Of a DNA stretch of 64,000 bases, positions 41,937-49,719 are shown in pieces. The DNA is taken from assembly GCA_963702035.1 (NCBI GenBank), contig OY969700.1, positions 992,001 through 1,056,000 on the forward strand, read 5' to 3'. The DNA comes from VRUE01 sp963702035 (GTDB lineage: Bacteria; Actinomycetota; Thermoleophilia; Solirubrobacterales; 70-9). A program made the position numbers and the translations under genes. Under the pieces are notes generated by a model. That model saw only the letters and a program-made list of their open reading frames with translations. It ran no database searches and was not told the origin of the DNA. Numbering within the stretch: position 1 is the first letter of the stretch; every line of letters begins with the position of its first letter.

Positions 41937-43320
41937 GGTCACGTCGGTAGAAGTGGTGTAACTGGCGCGTAGGGGCCGGAACGAAGTTCCGGCCACCGCG
42001 GGCCCCAGACTCGTCGTTGAAGGACCAACCTCAATGACGAAAGGAACACCACGATGGCCGAGAGCCAGAGCATGACGACCCCCGAGGTCGTAGCCAAGAC
42101 CCTGATCGCCGAGCACTCCGACTTCCTCCGCGAGGCGGTCGCGATGGTCGCCGCGCAGCTAATGGAGGCCGAGATCGCCGGCGAGATCGGAGCTGGGCAC
42201 GGCGAGCGAAACGCCGATCGGGCCACCCATCGCAACGGCTACCGGGGGAGGCTGTGGGAGACCAGGGTCGGGGAGATCGAGCTGGCTGTGCCGCGCAAGC
42301 GATCCGGCGCCGCCTACTTCCCGAGCTTCCTGGAGCCCCGCCGGCCCTGCGAGCAGGCGATCGTCAGTGTCGTCATGGAGGCCTACGTCAATGGCGTCTC
42401 CACACGCAAGGTCAACCGCCTGGTCGAGCAGCTGGGCATCTCCTCGATGAGCAAGGACCGGGTTTCGGCCCTTTGCCGCGAACTCGACGAGCGGGTCGAC
42501 GCCTTTCGCAACCGCCCTCTGGAAGGCGCCTTCCCTTACCTTTGGCTCGACGCCAAGCACCTGAAGGTCAGAGACCGCGGTTCGGTGCGCTCCAAGGCGC
42601 TTGTAATCGCATATGCGGTGCACGAGAGCGGCTGCAGAGAGGTGATCGGGATCGACATCGGCGAGACCGAGACAGAGGCCTTCTGGGTCGAGTTCCTGCG
42701 CGACCTGGTAGCCAGAGGGCTCTCGGGAGTGCGCCTGGCGATCTCAGACGAGCACAAGGGACTGAAGGCGGCGATCGAGCGGGTCCTCGCCTGCCCCTGG
42801 CAGCGCTGCACCGTCCACTTCGTGCGCAACATGCACGGCCATTGCCGACGGGATGAGCGGGGCCTGGTCTCAGCCGCTCTGCGCGAGATATTTGACGCCA
42901 CCGACGCCGAGACCGCCAGAGATCGCCTCGGTTCGGTGCTGGAGCGGTTCCACGGAACCGTGCCCAAGGTCGCCGAGCTCTTGGAAGAGGCAGAGGAGGA
43001 CCTGCTCGCCTTCTACCGCTTCCCCGCGCCTCACTGGCCCAAATTGCGCTCCACCAACCCCCTGGAGCGTGTCAACCGCGAGGTCGGGCGCAGAAGCGAC
43101 GTCGTCGGGATCTTTCCAAACGACACCTCGGCGATTCGTCTCGCCGGCGCTCTGCTGATCGAGCAAAACGATGAGTGGCTCGTCGCCCGCCGCTATCTGT
43201 CGGCCGAGTCGATCGCCTTGGTCCTCGAGGACCAAGGCGACGAAGGCGGAGAGGAGGTGCCGGCGCTACAGGCGGCATGAAGAGATCGACGAGGAGTTAC
43301 ACCACTACCGCCGACTTGAC
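41937..43320 (+). mobile_element. IS256-family insertion sequence
   Basis: 1384 bp between two copies of TTGAGTGGA (41928-41936 and 43321-43329). Imperfect inverted ends: left starts GGTCACGTCGGTAGAAGTGG, right end on the other strand reads GTCAAGTCGGCGGTAGTGGT, both followed by GTAACT. It contains a single transposase gene. Confidence 0.93.
42054..43280 (+). CDS. IS256-family transposase
   Basis: 408 aa, intact. Mutator-type DDE: YLWLDAKHLKVRDRG, VRLAISDEHKGLKAA with CTVHFVRNM, and LRSTNPLERVNREVGRRSDV carrying the last Glu. N-terminal DNA-binding part includes RNGYRGRLWETRVGEIELAV. It looks recently active since no damage is seen. Confidence 0.95.
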   Translation: MAESQSMTTPEVVAKTLIAEHSDFLREAVAMVAAQLMEAEIAGEIGAGHGERNADRATHRNGYRGRLWETRVGEIELAVPRKRSGAAYFPSFLEPRRPCEQAIVSVVMEAYVNGVSTRKVNRLVEQLGISSMSKDRVSALCRELDERVDAFRNRPLEGAFPYLWLDAKHLKVRDRGSVRSKALVIAYAVHESGCREVIGIDIGETETEAFWVEFLRDLVARGLSGVRLAISDEHKGLKAAIERVLACPWQRCTVHFVRNMHGHCRRDERGLVSAALREIFDATDAETARDRLGSVLERFHGTVPKVAELLEEAEEDLLAFYRFPAPHWPKLRSTNPLERVNREVGRRSDVVGIFPNDTSAIRLAGALLIEQNDEWLVARRYLSAESIALVLEDQGDEGGEEVPALQAA

Positions 43321-43680
43321 TTGAGTGGATATATGTGGAGCTTGAGAGCCCCCAAGCGGCTGCCTTCACCAAAGCGGGTCAATACGCGGAGAAGGCTCGT
43401 ACCGGAATCTTTCAGATTCAGTCTTGGCGAGAGTTCATCCGTCAAAATGGCGGTTACGCTCGTCGGTCTCTCTCCGACGGAGGTCTTGGTCTTCCAGGCC
43501 TCCGGCCAAAGGACGGCGGTCTCGTTCTGATTGGTCGTAGAGGCCCGTGGAAGGACCCGGCGGAGCTGCGGCGTCAGTCTCAGGAGAACGACCGGATCGC
43601 CGTGCGCTCCTACGACTGGTTGCTGGAACGGATGGAAGTCCTAGCTTAATCCTGCTGCCCTCATTGCTCTCGCGTTTCTG

Positions 43681-43700
43681 CTCCTCGCGCGGAGCGACAG
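43681..43700 (+). repeat. Inter-gene motif, copy 6
   Basis: CTCCTCGCGCGGAGCGACAG, 31 bp after the Shedu-like gene stop. Confidence 0.45.
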
Positions 43701-43791
43701 TGGAGGCCCGCATAGGCACGATCGGCCCCATGAATAAGTGGACCCTTTGCGCGGCTAAGATGCGGCACCTGGCGAAGGGATCGAGGGAACG

Positions 43792-44268
43792 TTGCTTCGG
43801 GTAATAGTCGTTAGGCCTTTGGGATGCGGCGGCTTCCTTGGACTGGTCGTGCTGGGATTGATCGTCCTCGTTGGCATGAAAGTCGGGCGCCTTCTCGAAG
43901 GTCTTGCCCCCAAGCCAGACAAGGCTGACATCGCTGTTCATCGGGCCAAGCTGGAGGCCGAAAGGGCTAATACCCCTCAGCAAGCGATCAAGATTGTTGT
44001 CCATGCCTTCGGGGCCGCTGCAACGGTAGATGCTTCCTGCAAGCTGCTCACGACCTCCGGGAAACGCGAAGAATGGACGGGAATGTGCGGTCATGGTCTC
44101 GACCGTGGCAGCCACGATCTCAAGGTTGAATCGATCACTCTCCTCGGTAGCCATCGAGCCCGCGCGAAGGCAAAAGACGAGCAAGGAAGATTGCTCTTAT
44201 TCGATTTGCGCTCAAAGGGCAACGAATGGCTGGTGGAGTCCGAGCATGAATGCGAACAAGGCTGTTGA
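43792..44268 (+). CDS. Membrane-anchored protein, unknown
   Basis: 158 aa. N-terminal hydrophobic helix (FLGLVVLGLIVLVGMKVG) and a soluble domain with two regions, KIVVHAFGAAATVDASCKLL and RARAKAKDEQGRLLLFDLRS. Three more cysteines (SCK, GMCGHG, HECEQGC) in the putative outer domain may pair. No family recognised. The start is uncertain; a later Met (GMKVG) is too deep in the helix. Confidence 0.55.
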   Translation: MLRVIVVRPLGCGGFLGLVVLGLIVLVGMKVGRLLEGLAPKPDKADIAVHRAKLEAERANTPQQAIKIVVHAFGAAATVDASCKLLTTSGKREEWTGMCGHGLDRGSHDLKVESITLLGSHRARAKAKDEQGRLLLFDLRSKGNEWLVESEHECEQGC

Positions 44269-44307
44269 ACCAGCAATGATCGGCCACGCCAACCGGTTGG
44301 CTGAGGG

Positions 44308-44545
44308 TTACCGCTGATTTCGATATTCGCGCAAAGCGGGAGTCCCGGGAAAGTCAGCATGTTGCTTCCGCTCCTCGTCCGCAGCGAGCATGCATTCTGC
44401 CGTGACATAGACGCCCGCATTCCGACCAGCGCACGTTTGCGCCATCGGCGTTCTCGCGCGATTCCATTCAAGCGTCAACTTGAGGAGCCAGTCCTCTGCC
44501 TCTGACCGAGCTTGGGCATAGGCATCTTGGTCTGAGAAGCTTGGC
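44308..44545 (-). pseudogene. Possible gene fragment on the minus strand
   Basis: The minus strand reads QDAYAQARSEAEDWLLKLTL, EWNRARTPMAQTCAGRNAGV and TAECMLAADEERKQHADFPG, which has natural protein character. No start codon precedes it before the divergent gene at 44548, so it would be a 3' remnant. This is judged by composition only; no homologue is recognised. Confidence 0.3.
44323..44342 (+). repeat. Inter-gene motif, copy 7
   Basis: ATATTCGCGCAAAGCGGGAG, 54 bp after the preceding stop. Confidence 0.5.
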
Positions 44546-44547
44546 TG

Positions 44548-45333
44548 ATGGCTGGCCGGAGCCAGGATGAGTCCGACATCTCGCGTCGCGCTGACCAGAT
44601 AATTGAGTGGGGGGTGGCCATCGTGGGCGGCACCGCTGCTGTCGGCGCCGGGCTCGCACTCACGCCCTTCGCTGGCCCTCCTGTAGCCATCGGCGTGACA
44701 GCCGCGCTTCGACGCGTTGCCATTGACCTGACGCAGAGAGTCCTTACGTGGCGACAAGCACAACGAATTGAGATCGCGTGGGACGCCATGGGCGAGCGTG
44801 GCCAGAGCTTGGTCGAAGCGGGCCAACGCTTGCGGACCGACGACTTCTTCACCAGCGAGGGTGACTGGCCATCCCCTGGCGAGGAATTGCTCGAGGGCAC
44901 GCTCCTTCACGCGGCCAACCAGTACGAGGAACGAAAGGTCGCATGGCTCGGTCGGCTCTATGCGGGCTTCGCCTTTACCCCGGATCTGACTGCTGCGGAC
45001 GCGAACTACTTCCTCAAGATCGTGGAGCTCCTTAGCTACCGACAGCTCGTGTTGCTCGCGATATTTGGAGGCGACGAGCATCGCCACGCCCTGACGGCAA
45101 TTGCAGCTGAGCGATCTGCTGGCAGGCGGACGGCTGAGCCTGGAGTCATCGCCGAGGTTGACGGTCTGGCCAATGCCGGGTTGCTAGGTATTCGGCAGGA
45201 CGGCAGATGGGCAGGGCGGGCAGCTGCAAACCCAACGGAATTGGGGCGGCGTCTGTACGCGCTTATGGACCTCTCGGAGATCCCCCAGAAGGACCAGGAG
45301 GCTGCTCTCGATGCTCTGGGTCAACGTCAGTGA
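44548..45333 (+). CDS. Hypothetical protein with N-terminal hydrophobic hairpin
   Basis: 261 aa. Residues 20-60 (IIEWGVAIVGGTAAVGAGLA, TPFAGPPVAIGVTAALRRVA) could enter or lie on a membrane. The rest is helical with ANQYEERKVAWLGRLYAGFA and YRQLVLLAIFGG, then a segment resembling a winged helix (IAEVDGLANAGLLGIRQDGR). The plan recalls abortive-infection-type proteins of islands, but no family can be named. Confidence 0.6.
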   Translation: MAGRSQDESDISRRADQIIEWGVAIVGGTAAVGAGLALTPFAGPPVAIGVTAALRRVAIDLTQRVLTWRQAQRIEIAWDAMGERGQSLVEAGQRLRTDDFFTSEGDWPSPGEELLEGTLLHAANQYEERKVAWLGRLYAGFAFTPDLTAADANYFLKIVELLSYRQLVLLAIFGGDEHRHALTAIAAERSAGRRTAEPGVIAEVDGLANAGLLGIRQDGRWAGRAAANPTELGRRLYALMDLSEIPQKDQEAALDALGQRQ

Positions 45334-45765
45334 GTCAACGGTGTCGCAGTCCCCGGGACTTAGCGAACTGCTCCGACGATGCAGAGTGCGCCAAGTGACC
45401 AGTCGAGGAGTCGGCTTCTCCAGCAGATCGCAGACTCCAGCGTGTCGCCGAGCGCCGCACCCATGAGGCGACTTCGCCTTCATGGGACGGGTGGCCACGA
45501 CTCACGCAGGATCAGCCACCACCTTGAGGTGGATGCCTTGGACGATTGGAAAGCGCGAATGACCATACCGGTCGCGCTGTCGGATCTCGTCCAACTCGGT
45601 CGGCTCGCTGACCGCCCCCGCGGCGTCCCGCTTTTCGCGCAAAGCAGCACGCTGAAGCAGGCTGGTCGCCACAAGTCCAAGCTGAACCTTGGAGACGATG
45701 GGCCGCGAATACAACCGGCAGGCACCGTCAATGCGAGAGAGTCTTGAGTATGAAAGAGTTCCAGA
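45334..45765. other. Intergenic region with one motif copy
   Basis: 432 bp. Open frames on both strands lack good starts and protein-like composition. The motif copy is at 45631-45650, about 300 bp after the preceding stop, so an unrecognised or lost gene may lie between. Confidence 0.5.
45631..45650 (+). repeat. Inter-gene motif, copy 8
   Basis: CTTTTCGCGCAAAGCAGCAC; GCTTT and AAAGC flank the CGCG centre. Confidence 0.5.
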
Positions 45766-46203
45766 ATGGGTATAGAGCATGTTTTGCCGCTTGCCGTAGA
45801 GAGCCAAGTTGTGACCGCGATCGCGGGAGTTCTAGGGATAGCAATTGGCGCAGTCTCTACTGGTCTTTTCAAGGCATGGACGGACCGCGTCGACCGCAAG
45901 AACAAGTGGCGAGAATTCGAGCGTGGTAATGCGAGAGGGTTCATGCAGCATATTGCGGTGCATTGTCGAGACGGAGAGATGAACGATGCCGACGAGCGGC
46001 TCCTCGGGCACTACTACACGCTTGCCCTAGCCGTTTCGGATGACAAGGCAGCCGCTGCACTCTATGCAGAGCTTCCAGAGCACCTCCGGGGTCGCGTCCA
46101 TGATCCTTCGCAGGAACCGTTTAGGAGCCTTCGTTCCGAGGTTACGCCCGGCCGCAAACATTTGGCCAGCGCTTTGGCTCCCCCAGGGAATACGCAGGCA
46201 TAA
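45766..46203 (+). CDS. Small single-pass membrane protein, unknown
   Basis: 145 aa. One membrane helix (VVTAIAGVLGIAIGAVSTGL), then a charged helical domain (WTDRVDRKNKWREFERGNAR, GEMNDADERLLGHYYTLALA). Same plan as 41137-41523. No known domain. A motif copy follows 40 bp after the stop. Confidence 0.6.
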   Translation: MGIEHVLPLAVESQVVTAIAGVLGIAIGAVSTGLFKAWTDRVDRKNKWREFERGNARGFMQHIAVHCRDGEMNDADERLLGHYYTLALAVSDDKAAAALYAELPEHLRGRVHDPSQEPFRSLRSEVTPGRKHLASALAPPGNTQA

Positions 46204-46242
46204 CCTTAAAAGGAAATCATGCGACTTCTTGCGTAAGAACTG

Positions 46243-46264
46243 GTCTTCGCGCAAAGCAGAAGCG
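46243..46264 (+). repeat. Inter-gene motif, copy 9
   Basis: CTTCGCGCAAAGCAGAAGCG, 41 bp after the preceding stop. Confidence 0.5.
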
Positions 46265-46293
46265 ATCCGCTTGCCTCTCGGCCTACACCGGAT

Positions 46294-46416
46294 CTAGCCG
46301 AGGTTGTGGATGATCTGGATCAGATAATTCACTCCCCCTGCGGTGCCGCCGAAGATTCCGGCGTACAGTGAGAGTGTTTGTAGCGGAGTGAGTCCTTCGC
46401 CCCCGGGCAGCTTCAT
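46294..46416 (-). CDS. Forty-residue small protein
   Basis: Minus-strand ATG at 46416 opens a 40-codon frame: MKLPGGEGLTPLQTLSLYAG, then a Gly-rich, hydrophobic IFGGTAGGVNYLIQIIHNLG and TAG. It follows the stop of the small membrane protein at 46442-46717 by 25 bp, so the two probably form one unit. One amphipathic or membrane helix is likely. No homologue recognised. Confidence 0.5.
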   Translation of the reverse strand: MKLPGGEGLTPLQTLSLYAGIFGGTAGGVNYLIQIIHNLG

Positions 46417-46441
46417 GCGACCTGTCCTAGTGCTGCGCCGT

Positions 46442-46717
46442 TCACCGTCGGTCGTAAAGCTTGGCTAGCTCGGCCGAGGTTAGAAAGAAATAGAGGGTAC
46501 CGATAAGGAAAACCCCGACGAAAACCCAGGCGGGAAACCATTCGGCGATGCCGTTGGCAATTCCAGCCGCGACACCCAGCAACGCAGCAATGAGCGCGTC
46601 GCGTCCTCCCCCTGTCCCAGTTGTTCCATCCGCTCGGGATGTTGGAACACGGGGTGGCTCGGACGGTGACATCATCTCCATCGCAGCAAGGCTCTCATAC
46701 TTACGCGCTGTCAACAA
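46442..46717 (-). CDS. Small two-helix membrane protein
   Basis: 91 aa; the start may instead be at Met13 (MEMMSPSEPP). A Pro/Thr/Gly-rich N-terminus is followed by two membrane helices (ALIAALLGVAAGIANGIAEW and WVFVGVFLIGTLYFFLTSAE) and a basic end LAKLYDRR. Upstream partner of the 40-residue gene. A holin-like role would fit the size but nothing supports it directly. Confidence 0.55.
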   Translation of the reverse strand: MLTARKYESLAAMEMMSPSEPPRVPTSRADGTTGTGGGRDALIAALLGVAAGIANGIAEWFPAWVFVGVFLIGTLYFFLTSAELAKLYDRR

Positions 46718-47067
46718 CCCCAGAGCTTTGGGGATGCACGCCGGTCACGCACTGCTTCCGACGACTTGTGATCTTCGCTAAGCGTCATTCCGGACGCTCG
46801 GGTCGGGCGAAAAGGAGCCGTCCCGACGGGGTGGCGTGGCGCTTCTCCTTCCGCGTGAAAGCGAGTCCATCAACTCGCGATCCTGGTCGTAAAACCTGCG
46901 GCCAATAGCGCGACCTGACCAGTTGCAGATCTGCATCGATGCGGTGGGGGCACAGCTCAAGCGCAGAGGACGAGACTCAGGTTCGACCAGCCGGCGGGCG
47001 AGTTGCGGTCTGCGGCTCGACGGAATGCGCGCTCCGCCTCGGCCATTTCGCCGCGCTGGGCGCAGAT
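46718..47067. other. Intergenic region at the island's right edge
   Basis: 350 bp without a convincing gene. A weak motif-like string CTTCCGCGTGAAAGCGAG occurs near 46848. The right direct repeat begins at the hairpin at 47068. Confidence 0.5.
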
Positions 47068-47098
47068 GCCAGAAAGGCGCCTGGGGCGCCTTTCTGGC
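47068..47098 (-). terminator. Terminator hairpin for the lipoprotein gene (right repeat)
   Basis: GCCAGAAAGGCGCC and GGCGCCTTTCTGGC pair over 14 bp. Compared with the left copy both arms carry matching changes. Confidence 0.7.
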
Positions 47099-47119
47099 CG
47101 GTTTTGAGATATCGCGTAC

Positions 47120-47608
47120 TCAGCTGTTCGGCGCGCACTCCTTGAGGCCGAGCGCGTGCAGCTGCTTGCCCGCGGCGGCGAAGGTGTCGTTGTTGCCGAA
47201 GGCCAGTTCGGGGTTCGCTTCGATCTTTTCCAGGGTCTGCTGGGAGAGTTCCAGTGCCGAGCTCACCTGCTGTTCCTCGCCGCTTGGCGCGCCGAGGGCT
47301 TTGACGCCGTCGATCTGGGACTGGACGTTGGGGACCAGGACGGCTTCCACGAGTTCGGCTTCCTGCGCCTTGCTCGGTTTCTTGTTTTCCAGGCCGTGCT
47401 TCTTGACGTAGGCATTGATTTCGGCTTCCTGCGCCTTTTCGCCCTTGACACAGACGGCGTTGCCCTTGGCGACGAATTCGGCCTTACTGATCGCGGCCGT
47501 CGTTTCGGTAGAGGTCGAGTTGCTGCTGCTGCCACATCCAGCTACGCAGACCCCGACGACAAGGGCGGCCATCAAAACCAGCCCACAGATCATCCTTCTT
47601 CGCATCAA
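47120..47608 (-). CDS. Lipoprotein of unknown function (right copy)
   Basis: 162 aa, the same protein as 30065-30553 with only a few silent base changes. Lipobox VCVAGCGS, helical domain with two late cysteines. Such sequence conservation at two sites indicates recent duplication or gene conversion. Confidence 0.8.
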   Translation of the reverse strand: MMRRRMICGLVLMAALVVGVCVAGCGSSSNSTSTETTAAISKAEFVAKGNAVCVKGEKAQEAEINAYVKKHGLENKKPSKAQEAELVEAVLVPNVQSQIDGVKALGAPSGEEQQVSSALELSQQTLEKIEANPELAFGNNDTFAAAGKQLHALGLKECAPNS

Positions 47609-47876
47609 ACCCTCCTTGGCCGTTTTCGGACTCCGACCACCCTAACCGCGAATCGCCGCCCGATGGCCAGCGCGAAACGGGTCCCGCGTGCAATGCGGAC
47701 AGCGCCCTCTGGTACGCGGAGCGGGAACGATCCACACAGGAGAAGCGCTGCCTGTCCGTCACGTCTGCCGATCGCCGCACCCTGCGGCTCGTCGGTTCGG
47801 ATGGGATAGCCTCCCATCGGTCTCGTCCAGCGGCCACCGAGCCGCCACACGTTGAGCGAGAGACAGGAGAAGCACC

Positions 47877-48341
47877 ATGAATGTCCGCCACAGCCCCCGA
47901 GCCGCGGTGTTTTGCGGTCTGGTCGTCCTGATCGCCGCACTCGCCCTTGGCGCCGCCGGTGCCGACGCGGCCCACCCGGCCAAGGGCAAGACCTACTCTG
48001 GGACGATCAAACGCCTCGGCAACGTCACCTACACGATCGGCTTCGAGGTCTCCAAGAACGGCAAGAAGGTTCACGACTTCAGCCTGCCAAGCGGCTATCC
48101 CGTCTACTGCGAAGGCGGCGGCTTTGGCGAAGTCCAGGACGCGACGGCAAAGATCTCCAGCAAGGGCACCTTCACGGCGAAGCTGCCGATCTACTTCGCC
48201 CCGACCCACGACCACCAGGGCTTCGTGAAGATCACCGGCAAGTTCGGCAAGAAGGGGCATGAGAGCGGCAAGGCGATCACCGAATTCACCACCTCCAAGA
48301 CCTGCAACGGAACCTCGAAATACACGGCTACGGCGGGCTGA
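47877..48341 (+). CDS. Secreted beta-rich protein, unknown
   Basis: 154 aa. Signal peptide (VFCGLVVLIAALALGAAGADA), then a domain with KGKTYSGTIKRLGNVTYTIG, DFSLPSGYPVYCEGGGFGEV and FTTSKTCNGTSKYTATAG. Two cysteines could form a disulfide. It resembles small secreted actinobacterial proteins with no known role. Only its last codons remain in the left repeat copy (30701). Confidence 0.75.
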   Translation: MNVRHSPRAAVFCGLVVLIAALALGAAGADAAHPAKGKTYSGTIKRLGNVTYTIGFEVSKNGKKVHDFSLPSGYPVYCEGGGFGEVQDATAKISSKGTFTAKLPIYFAPTHDHQGFVKITGKFGKKGHESGKAITEFTTSKTCNGTSKYTATAG

Positions 48342-48420
48342 GGGCTGGCACTTTGATTGTCGAGCAGCACAACGATCTGCTTAACCGCATCAAACCCGGA
48401 ACCGGCGGGTTGGCGGGGAG

Positions 48421-49242
48421 ATGGGATCGACGCCGAGCAGAGCTTCCGCGCTGAGCGCCCTTCTCGTCGGAACTCTGGGGCTGCTGGCGATTCTGGGCAC
48501 GACGACCGCCGGCGCTTCGTCGGTGCGCTGGTCGCCGCGCCCCACCACTGCTCCCTGGCAGTGGCAGCTGCAGGGAAAGATCGACACCAAGATCCAGGCC
48601 CCGGTCTACGACATCGACGGCTTCGAAACGCAGCGCGGTACGGTGCGCCGCCTCCACGCGCAGGGCCGCAAGGCGATCTGCTACCTCGACGTCGGCAGTT
48701 GGGAGCCCTATCGCCCCGACAAAGGCGAGTTCCCGCGCTCGGTGATCGGGCGCCGCTACTCCGGCTTTCCCGACGAGCGCTGGCTCGACGTCGCCCACTT
48801 CCATCGCTTCGAGAAGCCGCTGAAGCAGCGCTTCTCGATGTGTGCACGCAAGGGCTTTGACGCGGTCGAGCCCGACAACATCGCCGGCTGGGAAAAAGAA
48901 AACCACACCGGTTTCAAGATCACCAAGGCCGACCAGCTCCGCTTCAACCGCTGGGTCGCCCACCAGGTCCACGCGCGCGGCATGGCGGTGGCGCTGAAGA
49001 ACGACGGCCGCCAGGCCGACAAGCTGATCAACACCTTCGACTTCGCGATCGTCGAGCAGTGCTTCCAGTACCACGAATGCGGCTACTACCGGGAATTCAT
49101 CCGTCACGACAAGGCGGTCTTCGAGGCCGAGTACGAACAGAAGCCGAAGCAATACTGCGAGACCGCGCGGGCGATCGGCTTCAGCGCGATCTACAAGTCT
49201 TATGACTTGTTCGCACGACCCTGGCACCCTTGCGTGCGCTGA
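48421..49242 (+). CDS. Secreted GH114-like glycosidase (right copy)
   Basis: 273 aa, differing from 30785-31606 in a handful of positions (for example WEPYRP for WESYRP, KGFDAV for KEFDAV). The conserved FDAVEPDNIAGWEKENH region is intact. Exported by a signal peptide. Confidence 0.85.
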   Translation: MGSTPSRASALSALLVGTLGLLAILGTTTAGASSVRWSPRPTTAPWQWQLQGKIDTKIQAPVYDIDGFETQRGTVRRLHAQGRKAICYLDVGSWEPYRPDKGEFPRSVIGRRYSGFPDERWLDVAHFHRFEKPLKQRFSMCARKGFDAVEPDNIAGWEKENHTGFKITKADQLRFNRWVAHQVHARGMAVALKNDGRQADKLINTFDFAIVEQCFQYHECGYYREFIRHDKAVFEAEYEQKPKQYCETARAIGFSAIYKSYDLFARPWHPCVR

Positions 49243-49279
49243 TCGGCGACCCCAGTCAGGGGTGTCATAGGATTGCGCC

Positions 49280-49681
49280 GTGCCGTTCACTCTGAGGAAC
49301 CTCAAGGACGACCTGGAGGATGTCGGGTCCAACTTCGACGGCGCGCCGGACCTGGAGTTCCGCTTGGCGACCGAGGCGCTCGAGCTCGAGAAATCCGGCC
49401 TGGGCTACCAGCGCGTCCCGCCCGGCTATCGCTTTCCGTACGGTCACACGCACAAGGCGCAGGAGGAGGTGTACGTGGTCCTGCGCGGGAGCGGGAGGAT
49501 GAAGCTCGACGACGAGATCGTCGAGCTCAAGGAATGGGACGCGGTGCGCGTCCCGCCCGGTACGTGGCGAGGCTACGAGGCCGGTCCGAAGGGCCTCGAG
49601 ATCCTCGTCATCGGCGCGCCCAATCTCGGCGAGGCTCCGCGCGAAGACGTCGATGGCCGGCGCGACTGGTGGGCTGACTAG
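49280..49681 (+). CDS. Cupin-domain protein (right copy)
   Basis: 133 aa, nearly the same as 31644-32045 (KAQEEV for KKQEEV near the metal motif). It ends the right repeat and is convergent with the redox operon. Confidence 0.85.
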   Translation: MPFTLRNLKDDLEDVGSNFDGAPDLEFRLATEALELEKSGLGYQRVPPGYRFPYGHTHKAQEEVYVVLRGSGRMKLDDEIVELKEWDAVRVPPGTWRGYEAGPKGLEILVIGAPNLGEAPREDVDGRRDWWAD

Positions 49682-49719
49682 CGCCAGATAGACAGTGCAC
49701 TCTTTCCTTCTCCCCCGAC

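Larger units (their letters stand above)
41648..43649 (+). pseudogene. Shedu (DUF4263) antiphage nuclease gene interrupted by an IS
   Basis: Removing 41937-43320 and one copy of the 9-bp target duplication rejoins the frame as SLGIEW-IYVELESPQAAAF. The rebuilt protein of about 202 aa has AIQTHLSEHPHLWQSL, YEADFLVASE, VELESPQAAAFTKAGQYAEK, IFQIQSWREFIRQNGGYA, LVLIGRRGPW and IAVRSYDWLLERM, all landmarks of the Shedu C-terminal PD-(D/E)xK nuclease domain. It is shorter than typical SduA (no large N-terminal region). As it stands the gene is cut in two. Confidence 0.85.
47068..49691. repeat. Right copy of the large direct repeat
   Basis: Same order and orientation as 30012-32055: hairpin, lipoprotein, GH114-like gene, cupin. 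It also has a secreted-protein gene (47877-48341) missing from the left copy, so this copy looks closer to the original. After the GACTAGCGCCAGAT string the two loci diverge. Confidence 0.93.

Noticed and set aside
45379..45747. Plus-strand frame in the gap before the membrane protein at 45766
   Set aside because: Composition and lack of any motif make it unconvincing; listed as intergenic.
35660..46262. CRISPR array
   Set aside because: Repeats are short, imperfect, and separated by whole genes rather than uniform spacers; no cas genes.
35659..46264. Classical integron attC sites
   Set aside because: GTTRRRY/RYYYAAC boxes are not found consistently at unit ends and no IntI is in the window; only the short CGCGCRAAGC motif recurs.
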